A stretch of DNA of 64,000 bases from Mycobacterium asiaticum DSM 44297 (lineage in GTDB: Bacteria; Actinomycetota; Actinomycetes; Mycobacteriales; Mycobacteriaceae): positions 1,043,172 through 1,107,171 of the forward strand of contig NZ_HG964936.1 of assembly GCF_000613245.1 (NCBI RefSeq), in the 5' to 3' direction. The notes beneath the pieces were generated by a model. The model was not told where the DNA came from, made no database searches, and saw nothing but the letters and a program-made list of their open reading frames with translations. Made by a program: the position numbers and the translations under genes. Shown one piece after another: positions 35,854 to 44,367 of this stretch (its first letter is position 1; each line of letters starts with the position of its first letter).

Positions 35854-36339
35854 ATGGCGACCAAGTCGCGCGGCGACGGCCGGAAAATCATCGCCAGCAA
35901 CCGCAAGGCGCGGCACAACTACTCGATACTCGAGGTCTTCGAGGCCGGTGTTGCGTTGCAGGGCACCGAGGTCAAGAGCCTGCGCGAGGGCCATGCCTCG
36001 TTGGTCGACGCGTTCGCCACCGTCGACGACGGCGAAATCTGGTTGCGCAATGTGCACATTCCGGAGTACCGGCACGGCAGCTGGACGAACCACGAACCGC
36101 GACGTAACCGCAAGCTGCTGTTACACCGGCGCCAGATCGACACGCTGATCGGCAAGATCCGCGAGGGCAACTACGCGCTGGTGCCGTTGTCGATGTACTT
36201 CTACGACGGCAAGGTCAAGGTAGAGCTGGCCTTGGCCCGCGGTAAGCAAGCGCACGACAAACGCCAGGACCTGGCCCGCCGCGATGCCCAACGTGAAGTG
36301 ATTCGGGAACTCGGGCGCCGAGCCAAGGGTATGGGCTGA
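35854..36339 (+). CDS. smpB: SsrA-binding protein SmpB
   Basis: The 161-residue protein shows the SmpB OB-fold. It starts with [42 protein letters not shown], contains [13 protein letters not shown] [13 protein letters not shown], and ends with the basic tail [29 protein letters not shown]. It binds tmRNA and fills the decoding site during rescue of stalled ribosomes. The tmRNA gene lies about 2.2 kb downstream on the same strand. It follows ftsX by 2 bp and is likely in one transcript with ftsE-ftsX. Confidence 0.97.
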   Translation: MATKSRGDGRKIIASNRKARHNYSILEVFEAGVALQGTEVKSLREGHASLVDAFATVDDGEIWLRNVHIPEYRHGSWTNHEPRRNRKLLLHRRQIDTLIGKIREGNYALVPLSMYFYDGKVKVELALARGKQAHDKRQDLARRDAQREVIRELGRRAKGMG

Positions 36340-36370
36340 TCCCGGCTAATCCAGGGCCTAGTATCCGAGC

Positions 36371-37216
36371 ATGGCTGAGCGTCCGGTAACGCTGCTCGAT
36401 AAGTCTGAAGTCCTGACGGGCCTGTTCACGGTGTGGGATGACCTCGATGAGCTGCTCGGCGGGTTGTCCGAGGCCGACTGGCGGGCACCCAGCGCGCTGG
36501 CCGGGTGGGACGTGCAAGCAGTCGTGTCGCACATCATCGGTACCGAGTCCTTCCTGCAGGGCATCGGCCCGCCCGCACCCGATATCGACGTGTCGGCGCT
36601 TGAGCATGTGCGTAACGACATCGGCGTGATGAACGAGTGCTGGGTACGGCATCTCAGCAACGAGCCCGGTGCTGCCGTGCTCGAACGTTTCCGCGACGTC
36701 ACCGGGACGCGGCGCAAAGTGCTTGAAGAGATGTCCCTCGACGAGTGGAACGCGGTGGGCGTCACTCCAGCGGGCCCCGACAGCTACGGGCGGTTCATGC
36801 GGATCCGGGTGTTCGATTGCTGGATGCACGAACAGGACATCCGCATCGGCCTGCAGCGGCCGTCGGCCGACGAGGATCTGATCGGACCGGCGGCGCGCCT
36901 GTCCCTCGCGGAGATCGCGACATCCATGGGGTTCGTCGTGGGCAAACGCGCGGGCGCCCCGGACGGGTCGCGGGTCCTCATCGACCTGACCGGACCGTTG
37001 GCCCAGCAGATGCGTGTGGCTGTAGATGGGCGCGCGCAGGTGGTGGAGGACTTCGGCGGACAGGAGCCGACCACAACGATTCGGGTCGATGCGCTGCAGT
37101 TCACCAGGCTTGCCGGCGGGCGGCCATTGTGCCCGCAGCGCAGCCAAGACATCGCGTTCGAAGGTGATCAGGACGTGGCCGATCGAATAGTTAAACACCT
37201 GAATTTCGTGATCTGA
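36371..37216 (+). CDS. Maleylpyruvate-isomerase-like mycothiol-dependent protein (DinB fold, Rv3099c-like)
   Basis: The 281-residue protein begins with a DinB/MDMPI four-helix domain. LFTVWDDLDELLGGLSEADWRAPSALAGWDVQAVVSHIIGTESFL supplies the W-x-V-x-x-V-x-x-H metal motif, and later His residues occur in CWMHEQDIR (about residue 155-163). The C-terminal SCP2-like half ends in RVDALQFTRLAGGRP. This is the TIGR03083-type architecture of mycothiol-dependent enzymes; substrate unknown. The ATG lies six bases after a strong -10-like TAGTAT (36359-36364), so the gene is probably leaderless. It corresponds in position to Rv3099c. Confidence 0.82.
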   Translation: MAERPVTLLDKSEVLTGLFTVWDDLDELLGGLSEADWRAPSALAGWDVQAVVSHIIGTESFLQGIGPPAPDIDVSALEHVRNDIGVMNECWVRHLSNEPGAAVLERFRDVTGTRRKVLEEMSLDEWNAVGVTPAGPDSYGRFMRIRVFDCWMHEQDIRIGLQRPSADEDLIGPAARLSLAEIATSMGFVVGKRAGAPDGSRVLIDLTGPLAQQMRVAVDGRAQVVEDFGGQEPTTTIRVDALQFTRLAGGRPLCPQRSQDIAFEGDQDVADRIVKHLNFVI

Positions 37217-37364
37217 CGGCCTAATTCGTTTGCTCGCAACCCGCAAAGCGATCTAGGTCACAAGATTGCGGCAGATGTTGATGTGGCCATGGGGATGGGT
37301 AGCCGACGTAGTACAGGCGCGTCGCGCGCCACTACCGACGGAAGCCTTAGGAGGCCAAACAATA

Positions 37365-38327
37365 ATGACTGCACCGGATACGACCAGATTGCTCGCGCAG
37401 CTTCGCACTCTGCTCGATCTGACCAACACCGAAATTCAGATCGCCGAAACCCGTGTGGCTCAGGCTCGCACCGAGGCGGTGCGCCGGGAGCTCACGCAGA
37501 ACGCTGAAAATGGCCGCGAGCGAGCCGAAGCCATCCAGTCGGCGATTCGGGAGCTGGGCGGCTACCCGGACGTGATCGGTCCGTTCCTGGGTCGCGCCGC
37601 AGCTGCGGTCAAGGCGCTGACCGAACAGGCCGAGCCGTTCGACGAGGCGTTGCTGGGTGACCTGGCGCTCGAGGACCAGCTGCTGGACCGCGCCCGCTAC
37701 ACCAAGGCGCTGGCCGTTGCCGCGAAGAACAAGGACGTCGAGGCGTTGGCGACCCGGCTGATCACCGCGCACTCGGCGACGGTCGACTGGTTGACCACCG
37801 TGCTGGCTGAGGACGCGCTGGGTGGTCCGGCCGCCCTGCGTCGCACCCCGGTACAGATGGCTGCCGGCACCGCGGTGAAGCTGGTGAACCTGCCGGTCAC
37901 CTGGTCGGCTCGCGGAATCGACCGTGCGGTCGAGACACTGCGCAATGCGGGTCCGGCGTTCAAGGACCTGGTCGAGCGTGGCGGCAACGCCGGCGAGATC
38001 GCGGCGAAGGCCGTCTCTGCGTCGCAGAACGCCGCTTTGCGTGCCGCGGAGCGCGTCACCCGCAACGAGGGCGCCGACAAGGCAGCCGACGCGCTGCACT
38101 CGGGTCGCGAGTCGGTGGGTGTCCTGGACGCCAGCGAACTGCCGATCAAGAACTACGACGACCTCAACGTCAACGACGCCGTGGCCGCGATCAAGGATCT
38201 GGACACGCCGCATGACGTCCGCGTCATCATCGCCTACGAGGAGGCGCATAAGGAGCGGCAGCGCATTATCTCCGCCGCGCAGACCCGCGTCGCCGCGATT
38301 GCCAAGGAGGCCGTCGGCATCAGCTAG
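37365..38327 (+). CDS. Ferritin-like domain protein with lipid-droplet-protein-like C-terminus
   Basis: The 320-residue protein starts with a ferritin-like helical bundle: LLAQLRTLLDLTNTEIQIAETRV, EAIQSAIRELGGYPDVIGP, LLGDLALEDQLLDRARYTKALAVAA and ATRLITAHSATVDWLTTVLAE. A middle helical region follows. The C-terminus, ELPIKNYDDLNVNDAVAAIKDLDTPHDVRVIIAYEEAHKERQRII, resembles a tail domain of mycobacterial lipid-droplet-associated proteins. Metal ligands are not clear-cut, so iron storage is doubtful. A perfect AGGAGG site precedes the ATG at 37365, suggesting strong translation. A hairpin terminator follows at 38409-38438. Confidence 0.75.
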   Translation: MTAPDTTRLLAQLRTLLDLTNTEIQIAETRVAQARTEAVRRELTQNAENGRERAEAIQSAIRELGGYPDVIGPFLGRAAAAVKALTEQAEPFDEALLGDLALEDQLLDRARYTKALAVAAKNKDVEALATRLITAHSATVDWLTTVLAEDALGGPAALRRTPVQMAAGTAVKLVNLPVTWSARGIDRAVETLRNAGPAFKDLVERGGNAGEIAAKAVSASQNAALRAAERVTRNEGADKAADALHSGRESVGVLDASELPIKNYDDLNVNDAVAAIKDLDTPHDVRVIIAYEEAHKERQRIISAAQTRVAAIAKEAVGIS

Positions 38328-38408
38328 CCTGCGGCTCGCCGAGCGTGCGGCTTAGGTAGAGAAATCGCCCTCGATGCCGCCACCAGGCCCACGCTCGACG
38401 GCTTGTTG

Positions 38409-38438
38409 AATGCCCCCGGTCACCAGGCCGGGGGCATT
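38409..38438 (+). terminator. Intrinsic hairpin terminator between the ferritin-like gene and ssrA
   Basis: AATGCCCCCGG (38409-38419) and its exact inverse CCGGGGGCATT (38428-38438) form an 11-bp stem with an 8-base loop. No U-tract follows. It lies 81 bp after the stop and upstream of the ssrA promoter, insulating the two units. Confidence 0.75.
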
Positions 38439-38473
38439 CGGCTTAGCTGGATACATGCTGGAACATTAATGCG

Positions 38474-38501
38474 TTGCCCGGCGTTAGCAAGGGCGTACCA
38501 T
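38474..38501 (+). promoter_or_regulatory. Promoter of ssrA
   Basis: TTGCCC (38474-38479) and TACCAT (38496-38501) are separated by 16 bp. Transcription would start near 38508, giving a leader of about 29 bases that must be removed to form the mature 5' end at 38537. Confidence 0.65.
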
Positions 38502-38536
38502 GGGTTGTCCTGCCGAGAAGTTCGGCGGGGATGCGA

Positions 38537-38904
38537 GGGGCTGAACGGTTTCGACTTCGCGCATCGAATCAAGGGAAGCGTGCCGGTGCAGGCAAGAGAC
38601 CACCGTAAGCGTCGTTGCAACCAATTAAGCGCCGAGAACACTCAGCGCGACTTCGCTCTCGCTGCCTAAGCGACAGCAAGTCCGTCAGACCGGGAAAGCC
38701 CTCGACCCGGACCCTGGCGTCATCTAGAGGGATCCACCGATGAGTTCGGTCGCGGAACTCATCGGGACACCAACAGCGACTGGGATCGTCATCCTGGCTT
38801 GTTCGCGTGACCAGGAGATCCGAGCAGAGGCATAGCGAACTGCGCACGGAGAAGCCTTGAGGGAATGCCGTAGGACCCGGGTTCGATTCCCGGCAGCTCC
38901 ACCA
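38537..38904 (+). ncRNA. ssrA: Transfer-messenger RNA (tmRNA)
   Basis: The 368-base gene has the tmRNA ends: GGGGCTGAACGGTTTCGACT at the 5' end pairs (7 bp) with CAGCTCC before ACCA at 38901-38904. The T-arm GGTTCGATTCC is present near the 3' end. The encoded tag at 38631-38669 reads AENTQRDFALAA followed by TAA, ending in the ALAA degron recognised by proteases such as ClpXP. Pseudoknot-forming GC segments fill 38690-38860. It works with SmpB (35854-36339) to release stalled ribosomes and mark their products. Confidence 0.97.
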
Positions 38905-38968
38905 GAGTAAAGCGGTTCGGGAGGACCGCCGGCAGCGCCACCGGCGAGCATCTGCCAATGTGGTGAGC

Positions 38969-39343
38969 ATGACTGCACAGAAACCCGAGATCGATTTCCC
39001 CGGCGGGGAGCCGCCCACCGACCTGGTCATCACCGACGTGGTCGAGGGCGACGGCGCGGAGGCCACCTCCGGTAACACGGTGGTTGTGCACTACGTCGGG
39101 GTGGCCCACTCCACCGGCGAGGAGTTCGACGCTTCCTACAACCGCGGTGAGCCGTTGACGTTCCGACTCGGCGTCGGCCAGGTCATTCAGGGCTGGGACC
39201 AGGGCGTGCAGGGCATGAAGGTTGGAGGTCGCCGTCAGCTGCTCATCCCCGCCCAGCTCGCCTACGGTGAGCGTGGTGCCGGTGGCGTCATCAAGCCCGG
39301 CGAGTCCCTGATCTTCGTGGTGGACTTGCTTGAGGTCAGGTAG
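38969..39343 (+). CDS. FKBP-type peptidyl-prolyl isomerase
   Basis: The 124-residue protein is a single FKBP domain: GNTVVVHYVGVAHSTGEEFDASYNRGEPLTFRLGVGQVIQGWDQGVQGMKVGGRRQLLIP, then YGERGAGGVIKPGESLIFVVDLLEV. Active-site aromatic residues (Tyr, Phe, Trp in IQGWD, Tyr in AYGERG) are conserved, so it should catalyse prolyl isomerisation and bind FK506-like ligands. No signal peptide is visible, so it is cytosolic. ATG 38969 is preferred; GTG 38960 in frame is possible. It begins 65 bp after tmRNA. Confidence 0.93.
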   Translation: MTAQKPEIDFPGGEPPTDLVITDVVEGDGAEATSGNTVVVHYVGVAHSTGEEFDASYNRGEPLTFRLGVGQVIQGWDQGVQGMKVGGRRQLLIPAQLAYGERGAGGVIKPGESLIFVVDLLEVR

Positions 39344-39473
39344 CCACGACCAGGGCCGGGCCCCTGACTCTGTCAAATTGACGGCCGACAAGCGCGCATG
39401 TGCAGCGTTGTCAAACGCGGAATCCCCCGCCACTCGATAGGAGTCCTGGCGGCGGGCAATTGCTTCGACCTGT

Positions 39474-40265
39474 TTAAATCAGCCCGGGTATCAACGCTTT
39501 TCGCTCGGGTGGATAATCGGGAAACTTGTCTTGATACCACTTGTGAGTGGCGAACGCCCGCGGCACCAAGTTGCCTGCCGTGATCAGCAAAATGATTACC
39601 CCGGCGAGTGACCAGGTCAGCAGGGCGAACCCTGCCCACGCGATCAGCTCGCCCAGATATGCCGGGCTGGTGACGAAGCGGAACCCCGCGCCGTATGGGA
39701 TCTTGTACTCGGTTGCGCCGGGGTTCGCCTTTTCGCGCAAGTTGCGCACGATCGACTCCGACCGGACCAGGAGGATGAATCCGCCGAGGTACACGACCAG
39801 CCCGGCAAGAAACCGTGGATCGGTCAACCACCCGACGGTGTACTGACGTTTGTAGTCATGGCTGAAGAACGCGCCGTTGAGGTAGCCGTGCATCGTGGTG
39901 ATCACCATCCCGAAGGCGAGCACGACGATATTGAAGCTGCCGCGTTTGCCTGGAACCTGTCTGATCGACAACGGAAAGAACCAGCCTCGGTTGCCGTAAT
40001 GCATCAGCCAGATGGCCGCGAGCACCAGCGGCGTGGCGTCGAATCGGCACGGCCCAATGAGGTAGAAAATGCCGAACACCACGGTTGCGGGTATTTCCAT
40101 GAGCCACCAGCCGAGCTTCGGATTGAGATTCACTCCGCGCGCCGTGGCCCCGAATCGGCCGTAGGGACTCTGCCGGAACAAGCCGCCGATGATCACCAAG
40201 GCCGCGATAGCCAGACCTATCGTCACAATCGTGTCGTAAGTGGCGTTGCCGGTGTACCAGTTCAT
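39474..40265 (-). CDS. Steroid 5-alpha-reductase-like membrane protein
   Basis: The 263-residue integral membrane protein has about six hydrophobic segments. The conserved C-terminal reductase motif is EYKIPYGAGFRFVTSPAYLGELIAWAGFALLTWS, followed by PRAFATHKWYQDKFPDYPPERKALIPGLI. This matches the 3-oxo-5-alpha-steroid 4-dehydrogenase C-terminal domain. It would reduce a steroid or polyprenoid double bond with NADPH in the membrane; the substrate is unknown. The ATG at 40265 follows an AAGGGAGC ribosome site, which decides this start over an upstream ATG at 40331. Gene stands alone, with 130 bp to FKBP. Confidence 0.85.
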   Translation of the reverse strand: MNWYTGNATYDTIVTIGLAIAALVIIGGLFRQSPYGRFGATARGVNLNPKLGWWLMEIPATVVFGIFYLIGPCRFDATPLVLAAIWLMHYGNRGWFFPLSIRQVPGKRGSFNIVVLAFGMVITTMHGYLNGAFFSHDYKRQYTVGWLTDPRFLAGLVVYLGGFILLVRSESIVRNLREKANPGATEYKIPYGAGFRFVTSPAYLGELIAWAGFALLTWSLAGVIILLITAGNLVPRAFATHKWYQDKFPDYPPERKALIPGLI

Positions 40266-40523
40266 CGAGCTCCCTTCGAGAGCTGACATCGTCGAGCGTG
40301 TCGGGCGATCATGCTCGCCGCAGTAGAACAACTTTTATCAGTACGCGATCGGCAGGGCAGGGAGGCGTCGGCGGGCGGAGTCTCCCAAAAAGACCTCACG
40401 CAGACCAGGCGCATATCTTGGTCGTAAAGTCGCACGACATCCGAAGGAGCCATCGGTGGCTGTGAAGTTCCGTTGAACACGGACCGACCCAACTGGGGCT
40501 GGGGGGAGAAGGAGCCCGTGCCG

Positions 40524-40688
40524 ATGTTCACCGAGGCCGAGATCCGCTCGGCCTGCGGAGAGTTCGGGCTCCCCGATAGCGACGCCGACAGCGTCATTGG
40601 GCAACTCCTGGAGAATCGTCGGAGCGAGCGAGCTGCCGGGCGAGATCCGGGCGAAGGTGGTTCATCCGAACGAGACGCCGGGACATAG
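40524..40688 (+). CDS. Possible small protein, unrecognised
   Basis: A 54-codon frame starts at ATG 40524 after GAAGGAG (40508-40514) and reads MFTEAEIRSACGEFGLPDSDADSVIGQLL before a charged tail. The first 30 residues look like a short helical domain; the tail looks less protein-like. It may extend upstream to a TTG at 40473. The flanking stretch 40266-40877 holds nothing else I can support. I do not recognise the protein and coding status is uncertain. Confidence 0.35.
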   Translation: MFTEAEIRSACGEFGLPDSDADSVIGQLLENRRSERAAGRDPGEGGSSERDAGT

Positions 40689-40877
40689 CGGCTCTGCAGG
40701 ATGGGGCGGCCTAGATCGCAGGCACGGCAGGCGCTCGCGACGGGCTCACCGCGTTCCATCGCGTCGAAGCTCGTGTACCGCTGACCAAAGATGAATCGTC
40801 GCGTTTGCGCATCGCTCGCCTCCGCGGTGGGTAACTGCTTATTACACAGCGGTCCACTAGACGAAGGCGAGTACGCG

Positions 40878-41714
40878 ATGAGCAGAGCTACTGTCAGTGC
40901 ACAAAGCCGTGCGGGCGACGTCAGATCCAAAGTGGCGCGGGTCGGTCTGATAGGCAAGGGAGCGCTGTACGTGCTCCTGGGTTTCCTTGCGATCAAGGTA
41001 GCTATCGGCGATGGCTCCTCGGAGGGCGCTAGTAAGGCTGGGGCGATCCAAACGGTCGCGCAGGCGCCCTTCGGCAAGTTCCTGCTGATCGCCTTGACGG
41101 TGGCTCTGATCGCATTGGTGGTGTGGAAATTCAGCCAGGCCGTCTCGGGTGATCCGATCGAAGGGTCGGACGGCAGCGATCGGGCCAAGTACGCGGGCAA
41201 GGGCGTTCTTTATAGCGGTGCGGCGCTGGCGTCGCTGTCTGTTCTCATCGGGAACTGGGGCGGCGATGCCGGCGCGGTCCCCAGTGGTGGCGGTGGTGGC
41301 GACGGCCAGCAGCATGCCGCAGGGGTGGTCATGGGCCTGCCCGGCGGACGGTGGATCGTGCTGATCGTCGGCCTCGCCGCAATCGGCTTCGGTGGTTATG
41401 AAATCTACAAGCACGCCATCAACCGCGGCTTCATGAAGCGCACCGGAGCGCTGAGTCAGGACAAGCGAAAGGTCATCGAAGCGCTGGGGCGGGCCGGGTA
41501 CGTGGGCAGTGGACTGGTGGCCATCGGTGTCGGGTTCTTCTTCGTCATCGCCGCCCTGACTTTCGACCCGACGAACGCCAAGGGATTGTCCGGGCTGTTG
41601 GCCGAACTCGCCGGCCACGGCTGGGGGCAGGTGGTCCTTTGGCTGATCGCCGTCGGATTGTTCGCCTACGGTTTGTTCTCGTTCGCCGAGGCGCGCTACC
41701 GCCCCGCCACCTAG
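40878..41714 (+). CDS. DUF1206 integral membrane protein
   Basis: The 278-residue protein consists of three repeats of a two-helix module, each opening with a G(K)G(A/V)LYxxxG-like motif: RVGLIGKGALYVLLGFLAIKVAIG, RAKYAGKGVLYSGAALASLSVLIG and ALGRAGYVGSGLVAIGVGFFFVIAA. Six transmembrane helices are expected. This is the DUF1206 architecture, whose function is unknown. A Gly-rich extracellular or cytoplasmic loop (SGGGGGDGQQHAAG) joins modules two and three. The ATG at 40878 follows GAAGGCGAG. It lies alone between convergent and unrelated genes. Confidence 0.88.
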   Translation: MSRATVSAQSRAGDVRSKVARVGLIGKGALYVLLGFLAIKVAIGDGSSEGASKAGAIQTVAQAPFGKFLLIALTVALIALVVWKFSQAVSGDPIEGSDGSDRAKYAGKGVLYSGAALASLSVLIGNWGGDAGAVPSGGGGGDGQQHAAGVVMGLPGGRWIVLIVGLAAIGFGGYEIYKHAINRGFMKRTGALSQDKRKVIEALGRAGYVGSGLVAIGVGFFFVIAALTFDPTNAKGLSGLLAELAGHGWGQVVLWLIAVGLFAYGLFSFAEARYRPAT

Positions 41715-41805
41715 TGCTGAGTGCAGACAAACACCGCGTTACACGGGCTTTCAGAGTCGGTGCCAGTCACGGGTTACCCCGTAATCAGGTACGCAATTCA
41801 TCCGC

Positions 41806-42891
41806 TCAGCGCCCCCCGGGCCGGCGCCGGACCACACCGTCATCAAGCATCTGCTGGAAGTGTTCGTTGACCGTCTGCTCGATGGGCCGATACGTCAGTC
41901 CCAGCTCGTCGCGGCTGCGGCTGTTGTCGAACTTCAGCGGGTAGCCCACGTTGCGGTCGATGAACTTCCGCGTTAGCCCGACGAGCGGTGCCACGGCCTT
42001 CACCATCACCTTGGGAGTCGTAGTCCTCGGGAACGGGTAAAGGGGCCCGTACTGGCGGCGCAGGATCTTGCCGATCTGCAACAGCGTCACCGAATCCGCG
42101 TTGACGATGTAGCGCCCGTGCGCCTCGGGGGTGAAGCCGGCACGCAGGTGAGCATCGGCCACATCGCGGACGTCCACCACGCCCATGGTCAGTGCGGGAG
42201 CTCCGGTGAGCAGGGTGCCGTCGGTGAATTGCTTCATCGTGCTCAGGCTGGCCGAGTCGCTGGCACTGGTCAGGGCGGGACCAAGCACCATGCCGGGGTG
42301 GATGGTGACCATGTCCCAGCGGTCCTGCTCCTGGACGTAGCGCCACGCCTCCCGCTCGGCGACCGTCTTGGAATACGGATACGGCTGGTGGTCAACGCTG
42401 CTGGTGGTGTTCCAGTGTTCGGGGGTGAAGACGCCGCCGGGAACATCGCGTGACTCACAGGCGTCGCCGTAGATCGCCACCACGCTGCTGGTCAGCACTA
42501 CGCGCTTGACCGATTGCGTGCGGTTGACCGAGTCCAGCACGTTGCGGGTGCCCTCCAGCGCCGGGCGCACCAGCGCCTCCTGCGCATCCTTGTACCCGGA
42601 GAGCAGGAAAGGCGATGCGGTGTGCATGACGAGTTCGCAGCCGGCCATGGCCTCGTCGAAGCTGCCGGCATCGAGCAGGTCCGCCTTGAACAGTTGGAGC
42701 CGGCCGGGATGATCATCCGAGAGCTTGTGCAGATGCTCCAAACCCGACGGCTTCTGCGGGTTGCGCACCGTGCCGTGCACTGTGCGTCCCGCTTCGAGAA
42801 GCAATCGGACGATCCAGCTGCCGATGTAGCCGCTGGCACCGGTGACGAGGACCGGCGCGTCTGGGTCGATCGACGTCGATGCTGCGCTCAT
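41806..42891 (-). CDS. NAD(P)-dependent epimerase/reductase (dihydroflavonol/cinnamoyl-CoA reductase-like)
   Basis: The 361-residue extended SDR protein opens with the cofactor motif VLVTGASGYIGSWIVRLLLEAG. The active site is Ser in VVLTSSVVAIYG and YxxxK in YPYSKTVAEREAW. A C-terminal substrate region contains GVVDVRDVADAHLRAGFTPEAHGRYIV, typical of the dihydroflavonol reductase group. The protein would reduce a carbonyl or open an epimerisable sugar with NADP(H). Substrate cannot be assigned. It is encoded alone, with 160 bp upstream. Confidence 0.88.
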   Translation of the reverse strand: MSAASTSIDPDAPVLVTGASGYIGSWIVRLLLEAGRTVHGTVRNPQKPSGLEHLHKLSDDHPGRLQLFKADLLDAGSFDEAMAGCELVMHTASPFLLSGYKDAQEALVRPALEGTRNVLDSVNRTQSVKRVVLTSSVVAIYGDACESRDVPGGVFTPEHWNTTSSVDHQPYPYSKTVAEREAWRYVQEQDRWDMVTIHPGMVLGPALTSASDSASLSTMKQFTDGTLLTGAPALTMGVVDVRDVADAHLRAGFTPEAHGRYIVNADSVTLLQIGKILRRQYGPLYPFPRTTTPKVMVKAVAPLVGLTRKFIDRNVGYPLKFDNSRSRDELGLTYRPIEQTVNEHFQQMLDDGVVRRRPGGR

Positions 42892-43052
42892 TTGGTGTTC
42901 CTCTCTGGCGGGTCCGGCGACTACCTTCTACGTGCCGCCCCATAGCGTATGACCCGCTGAGGTTCTCATGTTGACCTCTGGCTACCCCGCCCTGTCTCCT
43001 GACTCCAGCCCCGGCGGCTTAGCAATGGGTACTGCAGCCTGAAATCCATTGC

Positions 43053-43364
43053 TTACCAACAGAAGTCGCACGAATCCTGTTTAACAGGCGGCGGATTGTC
43101 GCCGTCCCACACATCGCTCGGCAGCTCACCCTTGTATGGAACGTTGCCGGCCGAGTTCTGCACCCAGTACCACGTGTGGCAGATGTTCATGTCCCATTGG
43201 TAGGCAACACCTGGTCCCGACGACAGGTCGTAGCGGGAATACACCATGGAATTGCCTGGGCACCAGGTGTGCGGCGGTAGGGGGCCGGCCTGAGCGGGAG
43301 CCGCCAGGCCCACACCACAGCCAGCCAGGGCAGCGGATGCCAACGCTGCGATTCGTCCGTTCAT
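43053..43364 (-). CDS. Small secreted Cys-containing protein
   Basis: The 103-residue protein begins with a signal peptide: MNGRIAALASAALAGCGVGL ending in the cleavage-like APAQA-GP. The mature part (about 77 residues) has Trp/Tyr-rich segments (CPGNSMVYSRYDLSSG, MNICHTWYWVQN) and a terminal KQDSCDFCW, giving four Cys that could form two disulfides outside the cell. No domain is recognised. An AGAGAG site precedes the ATG at 43364. It is divergent from the crotonase gene. Confidence 0.72.
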   Translation of the reverse strand: MNGRIAALASAALAGCGVGLAAPAQAGPLPPHTWCPGNSMVYSRYDLSSGPGVAYQWDMNICHTWYWVQNSAGNVPYKGELPSDVWDGDNPPPVKQDSCDFCW

Positions 43365-43464
43365 GGTTCTGATCTCTCTAGTGGTCGGTAACCACAGCGT
43401 GCGCCTGATGGCTTGCGCAACTCTTGCGTCGGTGCGTCGCCGCTGCCGCGATAGATTGCTACCC

Positions 43465-44268
43465 GTGAGCGAAGACAGAGTCCGGGTGCGGATTGCCGAC
43501 AACGGCGTGGCGACGGTGACGATGGTGCGAGCCGACAAGCACAATGCGCTCGACCAAGCGATGTTCGAAGGCTTGGTGGATGCCGCAGCGCAGCTGGCTG
43601 GTGATCCATCGATCCGCGCGGTCGTGCTGCACGGCGAGGGCAAGAGCTTCTGCTCTGGCTTGGACGTGGCAAGTTTCATGGGCGGCGAACGCGGCACGGG
43701 CGTCCTGCTGTCCCGAGATGGGGACCACCCGGCCAACCTCGCTCAGCGCGTGAGCTATGACTGGTCGTTGGTCCCGGCGCCGGTCATCGCCGCGATCCAC
43801 GGCAACTGCTTCGGCGGCGGGCTACAGATCGCGCTCGGCGCAGACATCCGGATCGCCGCGCCAGAGGCGAAGCTGAGCATCCTGGAGATCAAGTGGGGAC
43901 TGGTCCCCGACATGGGCATCACCCAGACGCTGCCGAGGCTGCTGCCGATCGACGTCGCGAAAGAGTTGACGTTCACTGGCCGCATCGTTTCCGGCAGCGA
44001 GGGTTCCGAACTCGGCTTGGTGACCCGGACGGCCGCGGACCCACTGTCGGCGGCACTCGAGCTCGCGGGCGAGATCGCATCGAAGTCACCGGATGCAATC
44101 CGCGCCGCCAAGCGCCTCTACGACGAGACCTGGACGGGTAACGACGCCGCGGCCGCGCTGAAGCTCGAATCAGTTCTGCAGACCGGGCTGATCGGCGCAC
44201 CTAACCAGATCGCCGCCGTAGTCGCTGGAATGTCCGGGGAGCAACCGGTTTTCACCGATCCCGCCTAG
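43465..44268 (+). CDS. Enoyl-CoA hydratase/isomerase-family protein
   Basis: The 267-residue crotonase-fold protein shows VATVTMVRADKHNALDQAMFEGL, the oxyanion-hole segments AVVLHGEGKSFCSGLDVASF and AIHGNCFGGGLQIALGADIRIAAPEAKLSILEIKWGLVPDMG, and the C-terminal SPDAIRAAKRLYDETW. One Glu in LEIKWG occupies a catalytic-acid position; the second acid seems to be Asp in PDMG, so it may be an isomerase or another crotonase reaction rather than a classical hydratase. GTG 43465 follows a -10-like TAGATT (43452-43457) by seven bases, suggesting a leaderless mRNA. Confidence 0.9.
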   Translation: MSEDRVRVRIADNGVATVTMVRADKHNALDQAMFEGLVDAAAQLAGDPSIRAVVLHGEGKSFCSGLDVASFMGGERGTGVLLSRDGDHPANLAQRVSYDWSLVPAPVIAAIHGNCFGGGLQIALGADIRIAAPEAKLSILEIKWGLVPDMGITQTLPRLLPIDVAKELTFTGRIVSGSEGSELGLVTRTAADPLSAALELAGEIASKSPDAIRAAKRLYDETWTGNDAAAALKLESVLQTGLIGAPNQIAAVVAGMSGEQPVFTDPA

Positions 44269-44367
44269 CGGGAGCCGGCGGCGCTGGTTGGGATCGGTAG
44301 CCGACACCGCACTCTATGAAGTGTTGGAGACACCAAGCCAACACAAGCAGAGAGGACGACGGCAGCT

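Noticed and set aside
38880..38904. A separate tRNA gene suggested by the T-arm-like GGTTCGATTCC and ACCA end
   Set aside because: These are the 3' tRNA-like domain of tmRNA, pairing with the 5' GGGGCTG about 360 bases upstream.
40262..41200. A 312-codon frame antisense to the DUF1206 gene
   Set aside because: No domain or ribosome site; the plus strand has a clear DUF1206 protein across most of it.
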